From Streptomyces sp. OfavH-34-F (lineage in GTDB: Bacteria > Actinomycetota > Actinomycetes > Streptomycetales > Streptomycetaceae): a stretch of DNA of 64,000 nucleotides. The position numbers and the translations under genes are program-made. The stretch is from contig NZ_JAKRGC010000005.1 of assembly GCF_022347745.1 (NCBI RefSeq), positions 19,699-83,698 of the forward strand, read 5' to 3'. Shown here piece after piece: positions 16,934 through 25,340 of this stretch (position 1 is its first letter; every line of letters starts with the position of its first letter). Below the pieces are notes generated by a model that saw nothing but the letters and a program-made list of their open reading frames with translations, ran no database searches and was not told where the DNA came from.

Positions 16934-19768
16934 CTAGCGGACCGGGTCGGGGCCAAGTTCATCGAGCTTGCCGCGGAGTTCGCCTGCGGAGGGGTGGCCG
17001 ATTTCCTCGGCGATCTCCAGGGCGCGCAGCCAGGCACTCCGGGCCGCCTCGATGTCGGCGGTGGCGAGATGCGTGTCGCCGAGGTGCCCGAGGATCTCCG
17101 TCTCCCCGTAGCGGTCCCCGGACCCGCGGTCCAGGGCGAGGGCCTTCCCGTAGCAGTCGAGGGCGTCGCCGTACTGGGCGAGGTGGTGGTGGGCGCAGCC
17201 GAGGCTGTCCCACGCCCCCGCCTCGCCGTGCCGGTCGCCGATGTCCCGATTGAGCTCCACAGCCTGTACGCAGTAGTGGAGCGCCGTGTGGTGGTCGCCG
17301 AGCGCGCTGCGCAGCCAGCCCGCGTTGTTGAGCGCCCGGGCCTGACCGATCCGATGGCCGGTCCGCCGGTAGCGGGCCAGCGCCTGCATGGTGTGGTCGA
17401 GCGCGTCCTGCTGATGGTCGCGCTGCGTACACACCCAGCCGAGACCGCGATGGGTGTGGGCCTGACCGTTCTCGTCACCGAGGACGGTGTACAGGTCCAG
17501 GGCCCGGCGGAAGTGGGCCTCGCCTTCATCGAGCAGACCCGTCTGCGTGTGCACACCGCCGAGGCTGCGGTGCGCCGAAGCCTGCCAGGACAGATCGCCC
17601 AGCCGCTCGGCCGCTTCCAGGGCGACGCGCTGGCTCGCCGCCCAGTCGTGCCAGTGTCCGCGGTAGTCGAAAAACGTCTCCAGAGCCCAGGCCAGTTCAC
17701 AGACCCGCAGGTCATGGCCTGCCCTGACGGCCAGACCGATGGTCGCCGACAGCACGGCATGCTCGCGGGTGAACCAGGCGAGGGCCGCCTCATGATCGGC
17801 CAGGACCTCAGGCACGACCCCGGCCCGGGCATCGGTGAGCTGGACGGAGTCCCGGTGCGGGTCGAGGAGACCCGCCGCCGTGTGGGCGGTGTGGATGGAG
17901 AAGTCCACCAGCCTTCCCACCGCCTCGTCGACACTCCCATGCTCCCCGTGCGAGGCCGATTCCTCCCGCGCCCGTTCCGCCGCGTAGAGGCGGAGGAGGT
18001 CGTGCAGCCGGTATCGCCCGGGCGCGGTCTGCTGGAGCAGGTGCGCGTTCTCCAACTCCTGCAGGGCCGCCCGCACGGCCGCCGCCGGCCGGGCGACCAA
18101 ACTACCGATGGCGCTCCGTCCGGTTTCCGGCCCCGGAGCCAGCCCCAGGAGCCGGAACACCTCCGCCGCCCCGGAGTTCAGGTCCCGGTACGACACCGTG
18201 AACGCCGCCCGCACATCGGCTGTCAGATCACCCGCGCCCAGCGCGTCGAGGCGCGCCGACTCGTCCGCAAGCTCCTCGGCCAGGACGGCCAGCGGAAAAT
18301 CCGGATGGACCGTCGCACGGGCCCCGACCACACTGAGCGCCAGCGGCAGCCCCGCGCAGTGGGCCAGCAGCGCGGCGACGGCCGTCGGCTCGCCCGCCAC
18401 CCGGTCCGGCCCCGCGTAGTGCGCCAACAGGTCCCGCGCTTCGGCGTCGTTCAGCACATCGAGGGTGAGCAGCCGGGCCCCGTGCGCGCCCGCCAGACCG
18501 GCGAGCTGGCGGCGACTGGTGACCAGCACCGCACACGAGGTGCTGCCGGGAAGCAGGGCGGCCGCCTGCTCGGCGTTGGCGGCGTTGTCCAGCACGATCA
18601 GCATCCGACGCCCCTGCATCAGGCTCCGGTACAGCCCGAGCTGCGCCTGCGCGTCCAGGGGGACGGACCCCGAATCGACACCCAGCGCGTCGAGGAACCC
18701 CCGCACGACCACGGCGGGTGCCACGGGTTTCTCGACCGGATCGAAGCCGCGCAGGTCCACATACAACTGGCCGTCCGGGAAGCGGTCGAGGTTCCGGTGC
18801 GCCCAATGGAGCGCCAGACGCGTCTTCCCGATCCCGCTGCCGCCGCCGATCACGGACACCGCCATGGAACCATCCGGTTCCCCCGCCAAGTCCAGCGCCC
18901 GGTCGAGCGCGGTGAGCTGCCGATGCCGTCCGATGAACCAGCGCGGAGCGGCCGGCAGCTGCCGCGGGGTCGGCACGTTCGACCGTGGGAGTGGGGCAGG
19001 GGAGGGAGCGGCGCTACGGGCCGGGGCGGGCAGGTCCAGTTCCGGATCGCCGTTGAGAATCCGCTGGTGCAGCCGCTGCAGCGGTGCTCCCGGATCGACG
19101 CCCAGTTCCTCCGCGAGCCGCCGCCGTATGCCGTGGTAACCGGTCAGGGCGTCGGCCGGTCGGCCACTGCGGTACAGGGCGAGGACGAGTTGGGCGGCCA
19201 CCCGCTCGTCCAGCGGGTGCTCCTCGGCACGGGCGGTGAGCGTGGGGAGCAGTTCACCGTGCTCACCGCACCGTAATCGGATGTCCGTGCCGTCCAGCTC
19301 CGCAGCGAATCGCGTGCGTTCCAGTACGTGGCGCAGATCGTGGAACCAGGGGGTCTCCACGGCGGCGAACGGCTCGCCCCGCCACAGTTCCAGGGCCTGC
19401 CGCATCAGCGCCGACGCTCGCTCGTCGTCCGCCGCACGGGCCGCTTCGACCAGATCGCCGAACCGGTGGACATCCACGGACAGCGGATCCGCCTCCAGGA
19501 GGTAGCCCCCGGGCTGGCGCACGATACTCACTCCCGGCGGACCGCTCAGAGCACCGCGCAGCCGGGACACATAGCCGTACAGCGTCCCCTTGGCCCGCTG
19601 GGGCGCCCGGTCCCCCCAGACTCGGACGACGAGCTCATCGACCGGCACCGCCCGGTTGACGTCGACCAGCAGCGCTGCCAGCACACACCGCTGCCGGAGA
19701 TGGCCCACCTCTGCCCTACGGCCGTCGAAGAGTGCCTCGATCGTGCCCAGCACGCGGAACTCCCACAC
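16934..19768 (-). CDS. SARP-NB-ARC-TPR transcriptional regulator (AfsR/DnrI-like)
   Basis: 944-aa multidomain activator. Residues 1-95 form an OmpR-like winged helix (VWEFRVLGTIEALFDG onward), 95-245 a bacterial transcriptional activation domain, about 290-560 an NB-ARC ATPase with P-loop GGGSGIGKT near residue 306 and a DDxx-like LIVLDNA segment, and the C-terminal 300 residues tetratricopeptide repeats. This is the layout of AfsR. SARPs bind direct heptamer repeats upstream of biosynthetic promoters. I chose GTG 19768 because GGAGGGGG lies five to six bases upstream. The gene is convergent with ftdF, so a role in PTM control is possible but not shown by the sequence. Confidence 0.85.
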   Translation of the reverse strand: MWEFRVLGTIEALFDGRRAEVGHLRQRCVLAALLVDVNRAVPVDELVVRVWGDRAPQRAKGTLYGYVSRLRGALSGPPGVSIVRQPGGYLLEADPLSVDVHRFGDLVEAARAADDERASALMRQALELWRGEPFAAVETPWFHDLRHVLERTRFAAELDGTDIRLRCGEHGELLPTLTARAEEHPLDERVAAQLVLALYRSGRPADALTGYHGIRRRLAEELGVDPGAPLQRLHQRILNGDPELDLPAPARSAAPSPAPLPRSNVPTPRQLPAAPRWFIGRHRQLTALDRALDLAGEPDGSMAVSVIGGGSGIGKTRLALHWAHRNLDRFPDGQLYVDLRGFDPVEKPVAPAVVVRGFLDALGVDSGSVPLDAQAQLGLYRSLMQGRRMLIVLDNAANAEQAAALLPGSTSCAVLVTSRRQLAGLAGAHGARLLTLDVLNDAEARDLLAHYAGPDRVAGEPTAVAALLAHCAGLPLALSVVGARATVHPDFPLAVLAEELADESARLDALGAGDLTADVRAAFTVSYRDLNSGAAEVFRLLGLAPGPETGRSAIGSLVARPAAAVRAALQELENAHLLQQTAPGRYRLHDLLRLYAAERAREESASHGEHGSVDEAVGRLVDFSIHTAHTAAGLLDPHRDSVQLTDARAGVVPEVLADHEAALAWFTREHAVLSATIGLAVRAGHDLRVCELAWALETFFDYRGHWHDWAASQRVALEAAERLGDLSWQASAHRSLGGVHTQTGLLDEGEAHFRRALDLYTVLGDENGQAHTHRGLGWVCTQRDHQQDALDHTMQALARYRRTGHRIGQARALNNAGWLRSALGDHHTALHYCVQAVELNRDIGDRHGEAGAWDSLGCAHHHLAQYGDALDCYGKALALDRGSGDRYGETEILGHLGDTHLATADIEAARSAWLRALEIAEEIGHPSAGELRGKLDELGPDPVR

Positions 19769-19934
19769 GTGAACCCCCTCCACCCGCGGCAGCGTAGCCA
19801 GCGGGCGGTCGTGCCGAACAGGCGATTCAAGGTCGTCCCAAGGTTTGTCCCCGGCCAGTCGCGAACAGTGGTGTCCGCCGGCGGGAAAGCCCGCCGGACG
19901 AGCCGGGCGAGCTGACGGAAGGCAGGGAAGCGCG

Positions 19935-20840
19935 ATGCGACGACGTACCGGCCGGATGGCCGCGGTGGCCGTGATCCTGATGTACGGCGTCGTGGGATGC
20001 GGTGCGCCGCAGGGCCACGAGGACTCCGCGCCGTACCTGCCCCCCGTACCGCCGCCGAGGCCGGGCACCGCCCTGCCCCTCGACGCCTACCAGCCCTCTC
20101 CCGACCAGCAGGCACGGTCGGACCGTGCCCAGGCGACGCTGGAGCGTGCGTGCCTCGCCCGCTTCGGACTGCGATGGGAGGGGCCGGAGAAGACGGCCCT
20201 GGAGTTCGGCCCACGGGCGATCGCTTCGGAGCGGGCCGACCGGTTCGGGGTGGTGGACGAGGACGAAGCCGCGCGCTACGGATACCGGCCGCCACCCTGG
20301 AGCACACGCAACCCCCAGGTGCGCGCCGCCCTCACCGGGCACCACCACAACCCACCGCCCGAGGTGGAGAAGGTGCTGTACGGACTGGCCCCGGAGCACG
20401 AAGGCCGGCGCGTCCCGGACGGCGGGTGCCGGGCCGAGGCGGCCAAGGAGCTCATGAGAGGCGCACCCCAGGCCGACCGGAGTCTTCCCCTGCGGCTGGC
20501 GCAGCAGGTCGCAGCCTCCCGTGCCCGTGACCCCCGGCTGGTCCAGGCGCTGCGCGCGTGGACCACCTGCATGGCGCGGCTCGGACACCCGTACGCCTCC
20601 CCGGCGGCTGCGGCACAGGACCGGCGCTGGAAGCAGGACGAGCCGCCCACCGAAGCCGAGCGCCTCGTGGCCCGGGCCGATGTCCGATGCCGCCAGGAGA
20701 CGCGGTACCTGCCCACCCTCATCGCCGTGACGGCGAAGCACCAGCGCGAGCTGATCGACCGTCACGCCCTCGAACTCGGCCGACTGAAGCGCCTGGAGGA
20801 CATCCGGGTGCACAACGTCGCCGCGGTGCTCTCCGCGTGA
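19935..20840 (+). CDS. Predicted lipoprotein of unknown function
   Basis: 301-aa exported protein. The N-terminus is short and basic (MRRRTGRMAAVAV), then hydrophobic, ending in a lipobox-like VVGC with Cys22, so it should be lipid-anchored on the outer face of the membrane. A proline-rich linker (PPVPPPRP) follows. The mature part is helical and charged, with scattered cysteines (ERACLARFG, TTCMARLG, VRCRQE), and no catalytic motif that I recognise. It resembles family-less actinomycete lipoproteins. It is divergent from the SARP gene and lies 46 bases before the next secreted protein. Confidence 0.75.
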   Translation: MRRRTGRMAAVAVILMYGVVGCGAPQGHEDSAPYLPPVPPPRPGTALPLDAYQPSPDQQARSDRAQATLERACLARFGLRWEGPEKTALEFGPRAIASERADRFGVVDEDEAARYGYRPPPWSTRNPQVRAALTGHHHNPPPEVEKVLYGLAPEHEGRRVPDGGCRAEAAKELMRGAPQADRSLPLRLAQQVAASRARDPRLVQALRAWTTCMARLGHPYASPAAAAQDRRWKQDEPPTEAERLVARADVRCRQETRYLPTLIAVTAKHQRELIDRHALELGRLKRLEDIRVHNVAAVLSA

Positions 20841-20886
20841 GAGCGAGCAGAAGAAAACCGATCCGGAATCGAAGAGAGGACCTACC

Positions 20887-21249
20887 ATGCGAAAGACCCT
20901 CACAGCCGTGCTCGGCGCGTTGACGATCAGCGCGGCATCCGCCGCACTGTGGGCCGCGCCGGCGAGCGCGAGCGATGTCAGCCAGGGATCCGACTACGCG
21001 TCGCACTCCTACGACGGCAGGTACTTCGAGTACTGCGACTACGAGGGCGACAACCACTCGGTGTGGGTCAATTACTACACCGACGCGTCGACCGCCATGA
21101 AGTCGTCGCCCACGGTCAACGGCGCCGGCAACTGCAACGCGATGTACCCGAACGGCGTCCTCACCAACCTCCGCGTGGTCGAGGACAACCCCGCCAGCAG
21201 CACCAACTACTACGGCTCCTGGCACGGCTACCCGGTCGCAGGCTCGTAA
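20887..21249 (+). CDS. Small secreted protein
   Basis: 120-aa protein with a clear Sec signal peptide (MRKTLTAVLGALTISAASA, cleavage after ASASA-like APASAS near residue 29). The mature protein is about 90 aa, rich in Tyr, Asn, Asp and Ser, with two cysteines (YCDYEG and GNCNAM) likely to form a disulphide. I recognise no domain. GAGAGGA precedes the ATG. It is followed by a perfect 15-bp terminator stem, so it may be expressed with the lipoprotein upstream or on its own. Confidence 0.75.
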   Translation: MRKTLTAVLGALTISAASAALWAAPASASDVSQGSDYASHSYDGRYFEYCDYEGDNHSVWVNYYTDASTAMKSSPTVNGAGNCNAMYPNGVLTNLRVVEDNPASSTNYYGSWHGYPVAGS

Positions 21250-21272
21250 GCACAGCGCCGGAACACACGGCA

Positions 21273-21311
21273 CTGAGGAACGGTGGGACCACGGGGCCCA
21301 CCGTTCCTCAG
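21273..21311 (+). terminator. Strong intrinsic-type terminator hairpin
   Basis: A perfect 15-bp stem (CTGAGGAACGGTGGG pairing with its exact complement) around a 9-base loop, 23 bases after the stop of the small secreted protein. There is no long T-tract, as is common in Streptomyces. It lies between convergent genes and could serve both. Confidence 0.8.
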
Positions 21312-21358
21312 CAGCACCACCCACAGCCCGTCATCGACGCCCCACGGTCTCCGCCCGC

Positions 21359-21919
21359 TCAGCTGTCACAGCCATCGATGTCGTCGTCACAACCCTCCAC
21401 CGCGTCCCGGGCGATGGTGTCCAGGCGCCACAGGATCAGGCCGGTGCCGTTCTCGACCGGGTCGACCTGTGCGGTGAACGACTCACCTGCGGGGATGCTG
21501 AACCGGTCGGCTTCCCGGTCCCCGCACCCGATCCCGTACGCCTGCTCCTGATCGCCGCGCGACAGGGTGAGGGTGAGTTCCTCGATCCCGTACGTGTCAC
21601 AGGTGATGCTGAGGAGGTACGGCCGGTCGCCGTGCGCTGTGTGCTTCCTGTCCATGCCGCTCGCGACGAACGTGCTCGCGGTGTCGACGAGTTCTGGACG
21701 CGCGTCGCTGTCGGAGGCCGCCCCCAGAGCACGCTCCGCCCGCCGCATCGCATCATCCGGCTCCCAGGCCCGGGCGCTGTCACCCGTCAGATGGTGGCGG
21801 GGGGTAGTTGTCGCAGACGATCGCAGTGCCTGCGCAGACAGCAGCACCTTTCGGGCCCGCCGCCAGGTCGGCCAGCCCCGAAGGCGTCTGAGTACCCGGA
21901 TGGTGAAGCGCAGGGCCAA
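21359..21919 (-). CDS. Hypothetical protein, possibly 5'-altered
   Basis: 186 aa if TTG 21919 is used; GGAGG lies five bases upstream of it, which supports the start. The C-terminal 130 residues look like a well-formed soluble or exported domain ending in an acidic, cysteine-containing tail (EGCDDDIDGCDS), with a further Cys pair (ITCDTYG, GIGCGD). The N-terminal 50 residues are basic and of low quality (RVLRRLRGWPTWRRARK) and have no signal peptide, which is odd for a protein whose body resembles secreted ones. A lost or frameshifted leader is possible. It lies 45 bases downstream of the SDR gene, same strand. Confidence 0.5.
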   Translation of the reverse strand: MALRFTIRVLRRLRGWPTWRRARKVLLSAQALRSSATTTPRHHLTGDSARAWEPDDAMRRAERALGAASDSDARPELVDTASTFVASGMDRKHTAHGDRPYLLSITCDTYGIEELTLTLSRGDQEQAYGIGCGDREADRFSIPAGESFTAQVDPVENGTGLILWRLDTIARDAVEGCDDDIDGCDS

Positions 21920-21964
21920 GAAGGCCTCCGGGTGGCGCGGTCCGGAGGCTGAGTGCTGTGTGGG

Positions 21965-22747
21965 TCAGTTGCGTCCGGCCATGACGCCGCCGTCGACGTC
22001 CCAGATTGCGCCGGTGACCCAGTCGGTCTGGTTGGACAGGAGGAAGGCGACGGTGGCGGCGACATCGTCGGCGGTGCCGGTGCGGCCGATCGGGTGGAAG
22101 GAGTCGAAGCCGTTCATGGTGGAGTCCATCTCCGCCTTGGGGATGAACTCCTCGTAGATCGGGGTGCGCACGACGGCGGGGGCGACGGCGTTGGCGCGGA
22201 TGCCGTGCGGGGCGAGCTCCATCGCGAGGTGCTGGGTCAGGGAGTGCAGTGCGGCCTTGGCCATCGAGTAGGCCGAGGAGGGGGTGGCGGCGATGGCCTG
22301 GTGGGCCCACATGGAGCCGATGTTGACGATGGCGCCCCTCGCGCTGCGCTCGATCATGTTGGCCGCGACGGTCTGGGTGAGGAAGAAGAAGGCTCGGTTG
22401 AGGCCCTGGTATCGGTCGTAGTCTGCGGCCGTGTGTTCCAGGAAGGGCTTGGGGGCGAAGACGCCGGCGGCGTTGACCAGCAGGGTGGCGTCGGCGTGCT
22501 CCTCGGTGAGGGTGGTGCGCAGGCGGTCGACGGCTGCGGGGTCGGTGAGGTCGGCGGCCAGGCCGACAACCGTGCCGTGGGAGGACAGAGCGGTGGCTGC
22601 CTGGTCGGCGCTGGACTGGGTGCGGCCGGTGACGACGGCGGTGCCGCCGGCGTCGAGGACGTGGGCCGCGACGGCCTGCCCCATGCCGCTGGTGCCGCCG
22701 ATGACGATGACCTTCTGGCCGGTGAAGTCGAGGGTGGTGCTGGACAT
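21965..22747 (-). CDS. Short-chain dehydrogenase/reductase (SDR)
   Basis: 260-aa classical SDR. N-terminal cofactor motif [14 protein letters not shown]-type motif VNAAGVF, catalytic Ser in NIGSMWA, and YSMAK (Tyr, Lys) followed by the [11 protein letters not shown] loop. It should oxidise or reduce an alcohol/ketone with NAD(P)H; the substrate is unknown. ATG 22747 has CAGGAG eight bases upstream; an in-frame ATG 48 bases earlier lacks one. It lies downstream of a broken carboxymuconolactone-decarboxylase-like gene in a redox gene neighbourhood around a LysR regulator. Confidence 0.85.
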   Translation of the reverse strand: MSSTTLDFTGQKVIVIGGTSGMGQAVAAHVLDAGGTAVVTGRTQSSADQAATALSSHGTVVGLAADLTDPAAVDRLRTTLTEEHADATLLVNAAGVFAPKPFLEHTAADYDRYQGLNRAFFFLTQTVAANMIERSARGAIVNIGSMWAHQAIAATPSSAYSMAKAALHSLTQHLAMELAPHGIRANAVAPAVVRTPIYEEFIPKAEMDSTMNGFDSFHPIGRTGTADDVAATVAFLLSNQTDWVTGAIWDVDGGVMAGRN

Positions 22748-22854
22748 GTGGTGCTCCTGATTCAGGTGGTGTCGTGAAGGGGGGAGGGTGGTCAAGGGGC
22801 AGGCTCGGTAGCCGCGGTGCTCGGTCGGCTCAAGGTCTCCCAGGTACGGGAGAC

Positions 22855-23270
22855 TCAGATGGCCAGTGCCACGAGGAAGCGCGAGACCATGTCGCAGGCC
22901 GCGACGGTGGCGACCGCTTCGACTGTCTGGGCTTCACCGAACAGGCGCTTGACCTCTTCGATGACGTCGGCATCGACCTCGACCTGTCGGGGTGGACTGA
23001 TCGGTCACGGCAAGCAGGGCGCGCTCTTCTTCGTTGAAGAGGCCGCTGTCCGCGGCATCCCTCTTGAGGGCTTCGCACTCGTCTTCCGTACCGCCTGCCT
23101 GCAGGTACGCCGGATAGTGGACGCCCACTCGAAGTCGGCATGGGTGAGCACGGCCACGTGCAGCATGATCAGTTCGCCGTATTCCAACGACAGGTCGACC
23201 CGCGAGGAGTGGGGGCGGGGGAGCGGGGAGACTGTGGTCCTGCCAGGGGAGTGGCTCGCACGTCACTCAC
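22855..23270 (-). pseudogene. Carboxymuconolactone decarboxylase/AhpD-like gene with frameshifts
   Basis: The protein can only be read by changing frame. One frame gives VDLSLEYGELIMLHVAVLTH and ADFEWAS, another HYPAYLQAGGTEDECEALKR and LFNEEERALLAV, and a third [20 protein letters not shown] with the end [13 protein letters not shown]. Together these match the full CMD family pattern (HADFEWxxHYPxYLxAGG). The breaks lie near 23100 (one base apparently missing) and near 22985 (one extra); the N-terminal part from GTG 23270, which has a good GAGGAG site, needs a further shift near 23215. Either it is a decayed gene or the assembly has errors here. Confidence 0.65.
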
Positions 23271-23333
23271 GTTGTGCTCCTCGATGATGCACCGGCCCAC
23301 GACGAGGATCGGGGCGTCGCCGGTGGTGCATTG

Positions 23334-23363
23334 CTGCCGGCTTCGCCTGGGCGAAGGCGGCAG
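23334..23363. terminator. Hairpin downstream of DinB-like gene
   Basis: A 14-bp stem with one mismatch (CTGCCGGCTTCGCC against GGCGAAGGCGGCAG) and a very short TG turn, immediately after the DinB-like stop codon. Probably ends the ABM/DinB transcript and separates it from the CMD-SDR genes. Confidence 0.6.
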
Positions 23364-23367
23364 GTGG

Positions 23368-23901
23368 TCAGGCGTAGGGGTTGCAGACGAGGTAGCCGTC
23401 GACGCGGCTGAGCCAGTCCGACTCCGGGTCGGGCGGCAGTACGTGGCCGAGGTTGTCGGCACGGACCTCGCTGATCCACTGGTCGTGCTGGTACTCGTGG
23501 TTGATCAGCGCGAGCAGCAGGTGGTTGGCGACGATGGTCAGCTGGGTCGGGGCGCCGACCCGGCCGGCGGCGATGTCGCCGATGCGGGCGTGGACACGTT
23601 CGGCGACGGTGTCGCGGAACGCTGTGAGCCGTTCGACGGTGGGCAGCGCGCCGCGGAACTTCTCCGGGTTCGCCGAGTCCATGAGTCCGTCGAGTTCCGG
23701 GTCGGTGCTGGGCTCGGCCGCGGTGAGGTTGCGGATCATGAAGTGGGCGACGTGGGCCTGGTGACCGAGGTGCCAGCCAATCGCGCTGGAGTCCTCGTGC
23801 GGGCGCCAGGTCACCTCGTCCGGGGTGAGGTCCTTCCACAGGTCGTCGGTGTAGGCGCGGGCGCGGTCGTATGCGCGTAGCAGCGCGGTGAGCTCGTGCA
23901 C
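23368..23901 (-). CDS. DinB superfamily protein
   Basis: 177-aa four-helix-bundle protein of the DinB/YfiT/mycothiol-dependent enzyme superfamily. The metal-binding histidines are visible: WHLGHQAH near residue 43 and HEYQHDQW near 138. Members bind a divalent metal and some use mycothiol or bacillithiol to open rings or transfer thiols; the substrate here is not evident. GTG 23901 starts nine bases after the stop of the upstream ABM-like gene, so the two are co-transcribed. A hairpin follows directly. Confidence 0.8.
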   Translation of the reverse strand: MHELTALLRAYDRARAYTDDLWKDLTPDEVTWRPHEDSSAIGWHLGHQAHVAHFMIRNLTAAEPSTDPELDGLMDSANPEKFRGALPTVERLTAFRDTVAERVHARIGDIAAGRVGAPTQLTIVANHLLLALINHEYQHDQWISEVRADNLGHVLPPDPESDWLSRVDGYLVCNPYA

Positions 23902-23910
23902 GACCGGGCC

Positions 23911-24192
23911 TCAGACGGTGTCGTAGACGCGCACGTCGGGGTCGGCCTTCAGCAGCGGGGAGAGGCCGCCGACGACGTCACGGGTGAACAGCTCGCTGGC
24001 CAGGTACGCCTCGGCGTCGCCGGTGGCCCGGAAGCCGTGGAGGACCTGGACGTCCTCGTCGCGGACGAGGAGCTCCTTGCTGAGGGCGCCGGGGACGGTG
24101 TCGAGGAACGGCTGCTTGTACTTCTCGTACACGCCCGCGGCTGCGGCACGGTGGGCCGGGTCCACCTGCAAGGTGATCTGAAGATACGCCAT
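23911..24192 (-). CDS. Small ABM/dimeric alpha-beta barrel-like protein
   Basis: 93-aa protein whose pattern (MAYLQITLQV at the start, a central helix KYKQPFLDTVPGALSKELL, then VQVLHGFRATGDAEAYL) fits the ferredoxin-like dimeric alpha/beta barrel fold of ABM monooxygenases and related small enzymes. There are no diagnostic catalytic residues. It is first in a two-gene unit with the DinB-like gene, and its promoter region carries the 66-base element shared with the alcohol dehydrogenase promoter, so it is probably controlled by the neighbouring LysR protein. Confidence 0.65.
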   Translation of the reverse strand: MAYLQITLQVDPAHRAAAAGVYEKYKQPFLDTVPGALSKELLVRDEDVQVLHGFRATGDAEAYLASELFTRDVVGGLSPLLKADPDVRVYDTV

Positions 24193-24255
24193 GGTTATGC
24201 CTCACTCGATCGACAGGGAGGGGACGGAGCGGTGAGTCCCGCAACGTGCCTGCAA

Positions 24256-24321
24256 CGTTAGGCATTCCCAGCAAGGTCCGGTAGGGGACCACACTGAATC
24301 AAGATATAAGCAGTGCGTATG
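24256..24321 (-). promoter_or_regulatory. LysR-linked promoter element, copy A
   Basis: Read on the minus strand, these 66 bases align without gaps to 25210-25275 on the plus strand: 43 of 66 positions are identical, including GTCCCCTACCGG (12 of 12), GCTTAT, ATTCA and a TGCCTA 13 bases after CCGG. It precedes the ABM-like gene and overlaps the 3' end of the LysR gene by a few bases. The equal spacing suggests an activator site together with a -10-like box. Function inferred. Confidence 0.65.
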
Positions 24322-24324
24322 GCC

Positions 24325-25218
24325 CTAGTGGCGGGCGACCGCCAGGCTGTCGGCGAGGCGGAGCAGGTCCGGGGCGAGCGGGGAGTCGGCGCTCCAGACC
24401 GCTTCGAAGGAGATCTGCACCTCGCGGCCCTCGTCGTGCAGGGGGCGGTGGCAGACGTCGGGCGAGGTGAGCTTGGAGCGGGGAACCAGCGCCGAACCCA
24501 GGCCGAGCTTCGTCCAGTCCTCCAGGACCCGATAGCTGGCGGCCTCACCCGGATAGGTGTTCAGGGGCATCTCGTGCGCCTGGAAGAGCTGCGTGGTGAA
24601 GGTGGTCAGGCCGCAGGTGTCGGGGACGAGGATGAACTGCTCCTTGCCGGCCTCCGTGAGTTCGATGGGGGTCGCCTCCGTCGCGTCGGGAGTGACGACG
24701 ACGATCGGCTCGACGTCGATGACCCGGTGTTCGAAGCGGGGCATCGCGGCAACGGCCGGGATCAGGATGATGTCGAGCTGGCCGGCCAGCAGGCATTCCC
24801 GCAGCTCCTGCATGTTCGCCTCGCGCAGCACGAGGTCCCGGGGCGCGGGAAGGCCCTGGACCATGCTGAACGCCCTGGCGACCAGGTGCGAGCCGATCAG
24901 CGGTGAGAGCCCCATGCGGATCTTCTGCTCACCGGATTCGTTCAGGCGTCGGGCCTCCGCTCCGACGGCATCGAGCGCTGTCAGGGCGCGCTCGATCAGC
25001 GGCAGGATCCGGATGCCGAACGCGGTCTGCGTCACCCCGCGCGGCGACCGCTCGAACAGCTTGCCGCCCAGGCGTTCCTCCAGCTTGGCGATTCCGTTCG
25101 ACAGCGCGGGCTGCGTGACCCCGTACGCGCGTGCGGCGGCACTGAACGACTTGGTCTCCGCCACCGCCTGCGCATAGCGGAGCCCTTCAAGATTCAGGCG
25201 GTCTGTCGCCATAGCCAC
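24325..25218 (-). CDS. LysR-family transcriptional regulator
   Basis: 297-aa LysR protein. The N-terminal winged HTH reads LRYAQAVAETKSFSAAARAY then GVTQPALSNGIAKLEERLG, followed by the linker helix and a periplasmic-binding-like effector domain (residues 95-295, starting KIRMGLSPLIGS). It starts at ATG 25218 or 25212. It is divergent from the zinc alcohol dehydrogenase and upstream of the ABM/DinB unit; both of those promoters carry the same conserved element, the usual sign of local LysR control. The inducer is unknown. Confidence 0.9.
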   Translation of the reverse strand: MAMATDRLNLEGLRYAQAVAETKSFSAAARAYGVTQPALSNGIAKLEERLGGKLFERSPRGVTQTAFGIRILPLIERALTALDAVGAEARRLNESGEQKIRMGLSPLIGSHLVARAFSMVQGLPAPRDLVLREANMQELRECLLAGQLDIILIPAVAAMPRFEHRVIDVEPIVVVTPDATEATPIELTEAGKEQFILVPDTCGLTTFTTQLFQAHEMPLNTYPGEAASYRVLEDWTKLGLGSALVPRSKLTSPDVCHRPLHDEGREVQISFEAVWSADSPLAPDLLRLADSLAVARH

Positions 25219-25278
25219 GGCTTATCGCTCCATTCACTGATGTCCCCTACCGGGCGCCAATTCCTCTGCCTACGGTGG
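25210..25278 (+). promoter_or_regulatory. LysR-linked promoter element, copy B
   Basis: Plus-strand counterpart of the element at 24256-24321, lying between the divergent LysR and alcohol dehydrogenase genes and reaching into the LysR start. The first 44 positions are 34/44 identical to copy A with no gaps. LysR regulators commonly bind such sites both to repress their own gene and to activate the divergent one. Confidence 0.65.
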
Positions 25279-25340
25279 GACTCCTTCTCATTCAGCATAA
25301 ACAGCAGCTATGAGCATCGTCGTTCGGAACGGAAGGCACC

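Noticed and set aside
16994..19276. Long plus-strand frame within the SARP regulator
   Set aside because: The minus strand encodes clear SARP, NB-ARC and TPR domains; the plus frame shows no recognisable family and is antisense.
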